Source: Marchantia polymorpha subsp. ruderalis (taxonomy: Eukaryota; Streptophyta; Marchantiopsida; Marchantiales; Marchantiaceae). Taken from it: 64,000 nt of DNA. A program made the position numbers and the translations under genes. Every line of letters begins with the position of its first letter. Within the stretch, counting starts at the first letter, position 1. The stretch lies in the NCBI GenBank assembly GCA_037833965.1, contig AP031358.1, positions 1,000,001 through 1,064,000 of the forward strand, written 5' to 3'. This document shows, in pieces, positions 45,912-64,000 of the stretch. The notes under the pieces are model-generated. The model saw only the letters and a program-made list of their open reading frames with translations. It searched no databases and was not told the DNA's origin.

Positions 45912-45915
45912 ATGA
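45799..45915 (+). promoter_or_regulatory. Possible upstream ORF overlapping the pectate lyase start
   Basis: An ATG at 45799 opens a 38-codon frame ([20 protein letters not shown] onward) whose TGA overlaps the pectate lyase ATG in the sequence ATGA. If the transcript starts before 45799, this would affect translation of the main frame. The TATA-like box at about 45784 would instead place the start near 45815, after this ATG. Confidence 0.35.
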
Positions 45916-47542
45916 GTCCCTGCAGCATGTCGGCCGCCGCACTCATGTGCCTGACGGTGCTGCTCGTCTTCTCGAGCGCAGCCGTCTCTGCACAACCGAT
46001 CGATATCGACGTCGAGTTGGACGATGTCATGGACTACAACTCGACGGACCTCGTGGACCCGAAGGATCTCGAGACTTCTGACCCCGAATTCACAGTCACT
46101 CTGCTGAACGACGATCTGGAAGGCACAGCGACGAGCACGAGCTCGAGCCCCGTGTTCGACCTCCTCAAAGTCTCCGACTTTTCCCTCGAGACTAACACGT
46201 CGGACAATGCTCTAGAACTCGCGGCCAAGAAGAAGCCATCGCGATGTGGCAAAGGGAATCCCATGGACGACTGCTGGCAATGTGACTCCCAGTGGCACAA
46301 GCATCGACAGAACCTTGCATTCTGCGCCATAGGATATGGCAGAAACGCCATCGGGGGTCTCAATGGAGCGACATACATCGTGACCGACCCTGGAAATGAT
46401 AATCCCACGGACCCACGTCCTGGCACTCTTCGATGGGCCGTCGTCCAGGAGAGGCCGATGTGGATCATCTTCGCTCGAGACATGACGATTCGATTGAAGC
46501 AGGAGCTTATCATGACGAGCTACAAAACGATCGACGGGCGTGGAGTCAATGTCCACATCGCCTACGGCGCCTGCATCACTCTGCAGCGAGTGCACCATAT
46601 CATCATTCACGGAGTCCACATTCACGATTGCAAATCCACGGGCCCTGCGAGAGTTCGCAGCTCCGAGTCTCACGTGGGCAAGCGCGGGAAGACGGACGGC
46701 GACGGCATCAGCATTATGTCGTCCAGCAACATCTGGATCGACCACAACTCCTTCTCCAAATGCACCGACGGCCTCATCGACGCCATTCATGGCTCCGATC
46801 TGATCACCATCTCCAACAACTACTTCAGCAACCACGACAAAGTCATGCTGTTCGGTGCCAGCGACGGCGACGGCAGCGAGGACAAGATCATGCAGATCAC
46901 CGTCGCCATGAACTACTTCGGCCCCAAGCTCTGTCAACGAATGCCGCGGTAAAAGCTCGTTTGTGTCCCCTGTGCATACTGCATTGCACCTCCCCTCGTG
47001 TCATCGACTCCTCCTCCTCCTCCTCCTTCTTTCGCCGCCACTGATTGATTTGGTGATCGATTCCATGTCCAGATGTCGCTTTGGAACATTTCACGTCTTC
47101 AACAACTTCTACTCCGGCTGGACTCAGTATGCAATCGGCGGGAGCTCGAGCCCCACGGTCAACAGCGAGGGGAACTATTTCAAGGCCTCGAGAGTGAAGC
47201 GGGTACTCCTCGGAGGAATCTCCATCCCACGCCGTTTACGAGCTGCAGACGTGATTTCTACTTGCTATGGCTTGGCGTGGTTTGGAATTCATACACATTG
47301 TGATGAATGTAATGTCACTCACATTCGGATTTTACTGACTGCAGGCGATCAAGCATCTCGGCAAGGGCAATGGCAACTGGCGGACGTATGGAGATAAATT
47401 CGTCAACGGTGCGTATTTCAGCCGAGCGGGAGCTCAAGTGAGTTCATCTGTGTACAACGCAGCGAAGTCTTTCAGTGCCAGGCCTGCGTACATGGTGCCT
47501 CGATTGACTGCCGGCGCTGGACCCACGGGACGGTCGGTCTGA
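45912..47542 (+). CDS. Pectate lyase, PL1 family
   Basis: Cleaves de-esterified homogalacturonan in the cell wall by Ca2+-dependent beta-elimination. Three exons, 45912-46948, 47073-47202 and 47345-47542, join in frame to 454 residues. ATG 45912 is the first in-frame ATG and starts a signal peptide ([20 protein letters not shown]... VSAQ). An acidic N-terminal region of about 80 residues follows. The PL1 core starts at about R111 with [15 protein letters not shown] and continues with [26 protein letters not shown], Ca-binding-type DGDGISI (D262, D264), the WIDH motif (D277-H278), [15 protein letters not shown], and RMPRCRFG (R343 to R348), the RxPxxR region that holds the catalytic Arg, followed by [20 protein letters not shown]. 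The exon 1-2 junction splits R346. All expected active-site blocks are present, so an active enzyme is likely. Confidence 0.95.
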
Positions 47543-49695
47543 GGTTCCATCGAGTCACAGTGTCGAGAGAACTCTCTGCGACCGGAAGCTTCGTTCGTTT
47601 TCTGATCATGCTGATGTGAAGATTCAGCGACAACTTACATTTAGACAGTTCTTTGGACCTGTCAGATGTGCAACCTGGAATCTTGTGCGGATTCTGATGA
47701 GTTGAATAGCCGTAGACTGAGATCTGTCTACAGCACGTGTATATCCCGACAGTAGCAGATTTAGTGCAATCACAGGCACACCAGAGCTGGCCTTCGGCAC
47801 CGATGTCGGCCGGGTGCATTTGAGCGCTTTATCGTCATTCCAGAGTTTCCGAGAGACTTTAGCATTTTCTATTTCCGATCTCTCTTGGAGATCGGAGTGG
47901 AACCTTGCAACTGTAAACAATAATAAGAAACATACAATGTCTCTCCATCTCGATCCTTATTGTTGGCCCGTGTCTCGTAATGTCTCTGGCGTCCAGTCCT
48001 TGCCCCTTGTTCTCGGGGCTTTGTATGGTGGTGGCAGCTTAGAGATAAACCTGTATTTTCTAAAACCAAAAAGCCGTACATAATTGATAATGTGATAATC
48101 AGCTATCGATAAAATCTAAGAGTCTTTATCACAGAACCTGTAATTGTTTCTCTCCTGACGTGTGAAACTCTGCTATGTGACTGTGATTACGGGTGTGTTT
48201 CGTAATCTGCATTGATTCTATCATACAGGGTTACATAAAACTTCCATTCTGTCACAAGCAGAAATAAATTAAGACCGCATAAGAGATTTCAAGCTGATCA
48301 GCGTACTGAAACACTATAGAACGAGTAGTGTACGTTGTCATTACTTTGCATGGTATACCTTGGATGCAATCTTTCCTCAGTTGTCTGCACATTGACCGTA
48401 CGAATATGCATCATTGTAAGTTGCGCTTGCTATGTCTGCTGAGATCAAGCTATGATCGTGCAAATGGTTGCATCGTGGAGAATGTATTTTTCGTTTCGGC
48501 TCACTTAGTTTCTTCACCCGTTCTGGCCTGAATTTGTAAACTTCATACTGCCGGTCCAGTCCGTCAGAGAATGTTTGCAATTCTAACAGTTTAGTATCTA
48601 CGTTTGGTGTTATGCATTTCGATGGAGAGTACAAGACTCCGGCTACAGAATGTGTTAAGTATTAGAACACCGTCCCTAGAAGGCTTGTCCGTAAGAACAT
48701 CTCTCGATAAGACCTGAAGTCTCATCAGATGCTTCTGCGCGATGAAAATAGATATTCTAGTTCGTTTCCTATTCGAAATATAGGTATATGATACTATTCG
48801 TCTGTGTTGAACTCCGATTTAGGCGAAAATCGCGGTGAAGTCGTATACGATCCCCCGCTCTGCTCGTGACTACACAAAAAGTGAATGCTACTATAAGACT
48901 GTAAATAAGTTATCATCATACCACGTTCTTTCAGAGCAGAGACTACAGTAGTAATAATGTGTAAATTAGAACGATAAGGAACGATAGAACCCAGCGAGTA
49001 ACCAACACCTCGTACGAAATCGCTTGCTTTCGACCTATCACCTGCCACCGTAGGTGAGTTCCTATTCCGTCTAAATTCCTCGAACAAGACATATACTGAA
49101 TGGTACGCAAGGTCAAATACAGTAACCTGAAGCTATTAGAACTGGAATAAATATGTATCACTTCCCGGGTAATTCTTGTAATCTATCTAAACGGAGAGTA
49201 CCCTGTTAGAAAGCAAGCCATGCGTTGGACTCTTGACCTATTCCACAAATAAATTTGTTCCATGAACACTCCATCGGGCTTTCTTACTCACACTCTTTGA
49301 AAAAACGACTACCCAGCAGACAGCCTCTGGGTCACATTAAGGGAGCACACAGCTGATTATCCTAGGGTTCAAGCTTCGACGCTTGACTGATATAACCTTC
49401 CATTTCATGATCTCGATCATTTCTAGGATTAGACTCGAGGCCGGAAAAAGGACATGCATGTTTGGAAGACTCAACTAAATGATAACCTGCGCGTTGTGCA
49501 CGCTTGGCAGGGAAGATAACCTCTACAAGAATGCAGCATTGTAGAACATTGGGACGAGACAGTATGATAATCTAGACATGTCGATAGTGGAGAAGTCTTG
49601 ATTCATAATAAAGTCTCTTTATTGAACAATTAGAAACACTCCAGAATTTCGTGGACAAAATTGATGGCATGCTCCCAAACCAGATGAAAGATGGT
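47543..49695. other. Convergent intergenic region between pectate lyase and ubiquitin-eL40
   Basis: Contains the two 3' UTRs. Short open frames only, none recognised. No repeat or RNA gene seen. Confidence 0.55.
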
Positions 49696-57362
<7,667 letters not shown>

Positions 57363-58954
57363 TTACACTACAAGAGAAGCCAGGATCCGACGAGGAGAGA
57401 AGCAGGGATTTTTAGAATGTTGCACAGCCACATTGTCAATGAGTATCACGTCTCCTCGTTCCCACTTGAACTCGACCATTTCCTCGGCCATGATTCTCTG
57501 ACAGTCCAAAACCTGCTCTCGCGGGAGTGGTGAGCCATCTCCGAACATTACGTTGTCGAAAGCCGCTACCTCCTTGTCACACTCGAGGACAGGGTACTCG
57601 GTGAAGTACTTCATTACCATGTAGTTGAAAAAAACATTCTGTTGCCGCTGCTCGTCCCACTTCAAGGCAGGGAGTGGACCGTAGATCGTCTTGACTCCAT
57701 GTCCTTCAATCCATTCAACTCTCGAGTCTCCGCCCATCTTTGCAAGCCTGAAATGCGACGACAAAGGTTGGTTGCAAACTTTAGATGCATGTCTTTTACC
57801 ACGTTCGTTTCAAGATCAGACATCGTACTTCACAACATTCTTCTCTTTGGCTGGATTCTCGAAACTTCCGATGAACAGAATTAAGGGCTACTGCAGGAGA
57901 AAACTTAACCTGGCGATCTGGACGTTAACTCTTATCAGCTGTGTTGTAATATAAGAAGGACAGCGTAGGCTTCAACATATGCAGAAGCAGGCATGCTACG
58001 AAAATCGAATCCTCAGTTATCGTTGAGGTTCAGACATACGACATCAGACAACTCACTTGTCCTCGAGTTCTTCTCGGTCGTTCACTTTGTACAGAGTTTT
58101 CCAGCTGCGTTGGATGTAAGACTCAGATAAATCTTCGCCCCCGAAGTACAATTGGTATATTAAACCCTTCTCGTCCAGCTGCTGCAGGAAATCAGGGCAC
58201 TCCTGCTGCAAGCGTCTCACGACGGAATTGCTCCATAACAGAGGAGTCTCGCCACCTTTCGTCGGTGCCAGCTCACAGAAGAAGAACAACTTCGAGGGAG
58301 CTGTGGGTAGCTGCCTCATTCACGGCACCAGAGTGCTCAAATTGTCAGAGATAGAGAGAGAAGTCGATGATCAAGCATGTGGATGAGACTTCAACACTCG
58401 ACCGGATGGTAAACAGAATAAATTCCCTAACAGATTATAAACGCTCGGAAAGAACTGCAATGGATTCAGAAATCTGCTCTATCGGATCCTGTAATTGCAT
58501 CGATGACCCACTGAGAAACTCCGATGAAAATCATTCGTCACTGAGACTTGAAACGAGATCAGAAGTGGAGCGAGCTTGGAGACGTAACCTGTGCCATCTC
58601 GTGGTGGAAAGGTATGTAGACATGGGGAGGAGCTTCGTTGGCAGTGTAGATTCTGCCGATTACTTGCGTTCGTGGCGCCAGGCCTCCGTTGTACAGCCGC
58701 TCTTCGTACCCGAAAGCCTCGACGACGGTGTTGAAGTCCTTGGCATCTTTGACATCGCACCCGCGGATGAGCACCGCGCCGCTGTGAAGCAGGTGCTCCT
58801 CGATCCAGCTCTTGTCGCGCTTAATCCAGTCGACCAGCTCGTCGACCGTCACCTCTCTCCCGTCCGCAGGGGCTAGCACTTGGGGCAAGGGAGCCCCTCC
58901 ATTCACGGGCTTTTGGCCGTGCATCTCCACTTCCTGAAGTAGATGGTCCGCCAT
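57363..58954 (-). CDS. Fe(II)/2-oxoglutarate dioxygenase, plant clavaminate-synthase-like (TauD/TfdA family)
   Basis: Related to Arabidopsis At3g21360, a TauD-fold oxygenase of unknown substrate. Three exons, in transcript order 58954-58589, 58310-58057 and 57747-57363, join to 334 residues. The start at 58952-58954 (MADHLLQEVEMHGQ) was preferred; an in-frame ATG lies 14 codons upstream. Family blocks are in order: DWIKRDKSWIEEHLLHSGAV, then LIRGCDV, EAFGYEERLYNGGLAPRTQV, IPFHHEMAQ (metal-binding H117/H118 and E119), APSKLFFFCELAPTKGGETP, GPLPALKWDE, MFGDGSPLP, WERGDVILIDNVAVQHSKNP (distal metal ligand H317) and PRRILASLV (R326/R327, 2-oxoglutarate binding). Exon 1 ends exactly after MAQ. All catalytic positions look intact; the substrate cannot be told from sequence. 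Confidence 0.94.
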
Positions 58955-60240
58955 GGCACAATTCGACGTCCCGCCCCGCTCCGCTCCTCGCTGCACCCCG
59001 TAGCACTGCGATCCTGCACCTCGCCTCGCTCTATGACGCTCAGAAGCCCGCCCGCCTCGGCTCGACGGTTCTTCGTCAAATCATAAGGGAACGACAGTCC
59101 TATCGACTACTGCAACACATCGAAGACCCTCGAAGAATCCCTCGGGCGGGCCGACGATCACACTCGACATGGGGTTTTGATGGTGGTGCTGTTGGTGCTG
59201 GTGCTCGCAACAATTGGGATGATCGCAGAGGCCGACGAGGCAGCTGGAAATTGCAGCCCGCACATCCCACGCCTCGGGCATTCATTCACGTTTCCCTACC
59301 GGCAGAGGGCTTCGCGTGGAGCGGAGCGGAGGGGAGGGGGAGAGGAGTCGCAGCGCTGGTTCGCCGATAAGCACTATAAGCTGGCATCGATGGTACAGCC
59401 GGGGGCAGAACACGTCACAAGAGCTGTCCAATGAAAGCTGTCACGTATGATTCTGCGGAATCACTGCGCCATTACAGAGACATTCTGCTGCTGCTGCTGC
59501 TCTCTGCTCGCTGCTCGCTGCGCTGCGCTGCGCAGCCAGCGTACAACTGGTTTCTGGACAAACCCGGTACCGGCGAGCGGATCGACATCGTTTTCCATCC
59601 GGCGCAGCGAATGGAAAACGCGCAGCGGCGCCAGAAGCCCGAAGCACCTCCGCCCTCCGACACTCTGAGCCTCCGCGAAAGGTTCGTCCCGCACTCCCTC
59701 GCTCCGACTCCTCCGTGAACCACTCTCCGTCGCCGCTCCGCTCTGATTTGCTTTAATCATATTCTGCGCTGATCTTCTGTCACTTAAAGTATTCCCTCCC
59801 CTCCCCGTCGCGGCATTCGCAAGGCCCGGTCCGTCATTTCCCAGCTCTGCCCGCCCGCCCGCCGCGGGAGCTCGGCCGGTCGGTCCGTCGGTCAGTCGAC
59901 CAATAGCCGGTGATCTTTCAAGGCCGGGGCCTCTCGATCTGTCACTCCTCTGGTTGTCTTTTGAGGCTGGGGTCTTGCCAGGCCGTATTACTCGGTGCCC
60001 CCCATCCCCTCTTCCTTCTGAGGGCACCTCGATATCCTGTAGGGGCAGGGAAGGCAGGGAAGGTCAGGCCAGACCGGGCAGGGCAAGAGCTTTGGTCCTG
60101 CATTGGCTGCATGAAAATAAAGAAGAACTCCAGGCCTGAAGTCTGAACGGAGTAAATTAATCCGGAGAGAGTGGTAGGTCACTCCGGCTTTGGTGCGTTT
60201 CTGATTGATCATTGCACTGTTCGCCTTAGGGCTGGACATG
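58955..60240. other. GC-rich region upstream of the dioxygenase gene
   Basis: GC-rich promoter and 5' UTR sequence, with runs of CTG/CTCGCTG near 59490-59530 and GGCAGGGAA repeats near 60045. Overlapping open frames on both strands (59177-59434 + with a hydrophobic MMVVLLVLVLATIGMIAEAD start; 59081-59281 - with Cys/His clusters; 59461-60027 -) cannot all be real. None has enough support, though the 59177 frame could encode a small secreted peptide. Confidence 0.5.
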
Positions 60241-63200
60241 GAACAATTTAGAATGAAACTTTACCACGTCTAATGCTTGCCATAAAATAATCTTCAATCA
60301 TCATGTCAATGATCTCATGATTGGGTTTCAGTACGATCAAAGATCTCATAGAAATACAATATCAACTACACGTGATAACTTTTTTAGGCTGAAAATAATT
60401 CCAGGCATCAAAAAAAGCAATAAGAGGATAATGTTGTTAGATAAATCTTTAAAGTAAAATTCATCAATAATTGCAAGATTTTGATTTTCAAATATTTCAT
60501 CAAATGAAATGACTATTCTATAAATCGGTATCAAAATGTACATTTTAAACTCCCACGAACTTTTTGGTAATGAGTGTAATGTACTAGGGATAGACTACCA
60601 TAGAATAGGAAGTATTTTGAAAATCAAATAATTAATGGTAAATGGTAAATAGATCAAGCCCGTGGGACCCAAAGGGTCAAAAGGCTAAAAAACACAATAC
60701 AAACAACACTCGACTCGACTAAAGAGATGGGGCATTCTAGATTCATTTGCATTTTGTGTAATGGGTAGAAGCCGCCTACTTTCATGTCAGTGAAGTCAAT
60801 AAATTTCATCAAATTATTCTGCAATTATACGAAAGACAAGAATACGTATTTACGAATTTAAATCATACATACATCAATGGACGATTAATCTTGGAAAATT
60901 GTTGCCAAATTCATACTAATATATTGTATTTTTAAGTATGCTAGGAATAAAAACTGGAAATATATCAATAAACTGCATGAGATGATAAACAGCAATATAT
61001 AGGGCAAAAAATATAAAATTTATAGAAAATTAGCAAATATCTTTTAAAAATATAATTTTTTATTTATATATTTACTAAGTTTTTGAATTTTTTGATTTAT
61101 TAACCGAGTTTTCTTAATGATATTCAATATTCATATTGCTTATATCAGTCAATAAATTTCAATATATAATATGAACAAGAAAATTATATATTATACTTGT
61201 AAATTCATGTTAAAGGATTTGAGATTTGAAAGATGCATAAAAAAGAATGTGCAATTTTAATTTTTATTATACTACAATTTATTTCCAAACATTTAAAACT
61301 TTGAAAATTTGCTTGAATATTTAAATATAATATCACAATATAATTTCATGTGTTTGATGTTTGTGCATTCATGAAAAAGGTGAATAATGAGTTTATTAAC
61401 TTCAATATTTTATGAAGATGATACGCTTATTGCGCCTAGGAATAGATTTGATGTTTATAGATTTAAAGCTTTACCTATTTCTAAGTTTTAAATATAAGAC
61501 CTTGATACAGCAAGAAGAATCTAAAGACAATGGTAAGAAAAATGAAGAACTAAGAACTATGATTAACTCAAGAGAACTATGTTGAAATCTTACTTGCAAG
61601 ATTCAACAATGAAAAACTACATTAAATTAATCCTGTAGCTCTTCATTTCAGGCTTTCAACAACATTTGATAAAGTAAAATAAAGTGTATAATATGTAATG
61701 TACAAATTTTATGTGCCAAGTATGTGAAACTCTCATGTTGTTATTTTATTATTTGCACTAGGATTTTACATTGCTCTTTTTCATAAAGAAAACAAGCATA
61801 ATCATGTCAAATCCAAGAAAAATACAGTTGAAAGCTATGAATTGGATATCATGTCAAATTACTGCTTATGCAAATGTTGATTATTTAAAAAAATTGGATA
61901 AAAAACAACAATTACATGCATAAGTTGCAATTTTATATGCATAAGTTGAAATTCTACAATTACATCTAAGTGAATAATCAAATGATGATTTATGAAGTAA
62001 ATAATCATTTTGGATAATAAATTTTTACATAAAATTGAATGAAATAATTAACATATTCAAAATTAACAAAGATTAATGTTAATTGTGATTAATGATTTAT
62101 AAGAAATCTGTTTCAAAATAATTGTTTGCAAAGAGTATTCGAAACATAGTGCCACATTGGAATTTGTGCATATGAATACAAGTAACAAATATAAGAATAG
62201 ATGTAATCTTTACATAAAAATTTAATCAATCATGTCTTGACTAAAATTTTGTTCTAATTATCTTTAATCTAAATAAAGATTTATGTTATATATTTTAGAT
62301 TGTGGAGTTTAAGATTTTGAAATTATGAACTAAGAAATAGATTTCTTACAAAATAACTCAAATCCTTGTTATCATTATTTTGTTTTATTGTAGATAATTA
62401 GATTAGCAAGAGCATATTATTATATTGAACGATTGATTCTAAAACTGTGAGACACAATTATAGTTTTTGATATTTTGAATAGTATTGTGTTTTCATATAA
62501 ATAACATCAGCAAGATGATTTGAGTATCTCATCTATGAGCTTTGTGTGAATGTTGAATGTTTGTGATTATGTTGTGTGTTTCTAACATTTTTGTTCAATA
62601 TTTTTTATCATTTTTATAATTTTAAAAGTATATTGAAAGTGTAACATCATTTATATATATTTTAGAATAAAAAATATCGATATATTGCAAGATATCATAT
62701 TTTTATTATAATAAAAAAATTAAAAACTTGTTATTATAACCAATTGTAATCAACTTCAATTTTTTGAACTAAATTAAAGGCTACTTAAGATGGAGATAGG
62801 TTTGCTTTATAGTAGACTATTTCTAGTAATCATTTCAATCATCCCTGTGAAGTATACGACATTCATCGAAACATTATAAATGCAATAGAAAAAATGAGTA
62901 GAAAACATTATCTCCTTATTCTTGTCGAGAATTTTGATATAAGGAAGAAAATAACCCTTCAAGGTATTTCTTATTTTCAAAATTGATGCTCCTATTTTCA
63001 ATAGATAAGAGGAATTTTTCCAATATTCAAACTTTCATCAAGACTTTGCAAATCTTTGATAAGAATACTAAAAAAAATCAATCCGATGTTCTGATTGTTT
63101 TATTGTACCTCATAAGCTTCAAAAAATTATAAAGAAGATTTCAATTTTTTGTTGTATTTTTTTAAATAACTTCTTAACTTATGGATTTTTTTATATGCAT

Positions 63201-64000
63201 AAGATTGTAAGTATGCAAAATATGCAAAAAAATGCAAGTTTTTACATTATGTGTCTTTATTTTAAATATTTTTAGGTCTAAATAAACCTTTTGACAAATA
63301 TTTTTAAAAATTAATCATAATATTAATTATATTTGATATTTTTAATTTGACATTGCTAGTCTTTAAGATTTTTATTTTAAAATATGTATTTATTTATTTA
63401 AATCTTGAATGAAAAAATGTGTATGTCATGCACATCATTATTTATCTTAAATGCTAAGGTATTGACGCAATAATTTAAGATTTAGCACAATTATTGCATA
63501 TTCAAATTCATTACTTTGTGGAGTTTTTTCATAACACTAAAATCATTGCAAAACATATCATCTTGTATGTATTTAGAGAAATTATTAACAAATCTTGCTC
63601 CTTGTTTTCACTACAAGAAATTCTTTAAATCACAAAAAAAAAATGCTTTTCAACCTAAGCTTCTCAAGAATTACAAATTTGATTGAAACAAGTAACGTGT
63701 GTATGAACTACATTCACGAAGATATTTGATTTGCAATGCAAGGTTCTTAACTTGAATGTTTTTATTCAAATCACAAGTTATAGATTAAAATTTTCACTTA
63801 CAAATTGTTGTTAAAACTCTAATAGGGCAAAAACTTTGCAACACCTTTGATCATGTCATCAACAAATCAAATTTTTGTTAAGATCATCAACATTTTACTT
63901 TGTATCTCACCTAAATTACCACACTGTTGATTTCTTTCATCAAATTATTTTTTTTCAAATATATATCAAAATTTTGATAATGGATAAGTTCACTGCAAAA
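60241..64000. other. Very AT-rich region without recognisable genes
   Basis: About 3.8 kb of AT-rich, low-complexity sequence, dense in stops on both strands. No coding frame over 65 codons, no RNA gene and no clear repeat boundary seen. Confidence 0.65.

Noticed and set aside
46212..47044. Overlapping frames of 160-241 codons on both strands within the pectate lyase
   Set aside because: They are shadows of the GC-rich coding exon; the pectate lyase frame has all conserved motifs.

Overview
This is nuclear DNA of a land plant. The conserved genes are ALG3, a chloroplast-type chalcone-isomerase-fold fatty-acid-binding protein, a ubiquitin-eL40 fusion, a plant clavaminate-synthase-like dioxygenase and a PL1 pectate lyase, all with short plant-style introns. 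Two decayed copies of a coiled-coil repeat protein match what I remember of a high-copy family in the liverwort Marchantia polymorpha, so Marchantia is my best guess. That guess rests on memory, not on a search.

Layout. The window opens inside ALG3 (+), whose last six coding exons I can place; one of its introns has every hallmark of a minor-spliceosome (U12) intron. FAP3-like (-) converges on it. From 6.8 to 11.2 kb, an array of ~260-bp tandem repeats has been split by a hAT-like element with an 8-bp target duplication, and that element was split in turn by a second element with ~212-bp terminal inverted repeats carrying a dead coiled-coil gene. Between 16.9 and 38.1 kb lie three minus-strand genes for secreted proteins rich in Pro, Ser and repeats; they appear to be distant paralogs. 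The largest is extensin-like, 1257 aa, built of 13 x 34-aa and 5 x 83-aa repeats. Between them lie a second relic of the coiled-coil family (27.4-29.8 kb), a 427-bp hAT-like insertion, several local duplications and perfect hairpins.

The right half holds a three-exon pectate lyase (+, 45.9-47.5 kb), the five-exon ubiquitin-eL40 gene (-, 49.7-51.2 kb) and the three-exon dioxygenase (-, 57.4-59.0 kb). Very AT-rich blocks without recognisable genes (about 12.2-13.5, 51.5-54.6 and 60.3-64 kb) separate gene-bearing islands.

The genes do not form one pathway. Several act in secretion and the cell wall (N-glycan assembly, pectate lyase, Pro-rich wall proteins), but there is no sign that they are co-regulated. 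All gene structures were read by eye from splice signals and remembered family sequences; none was confirmed by transcripts or searches.
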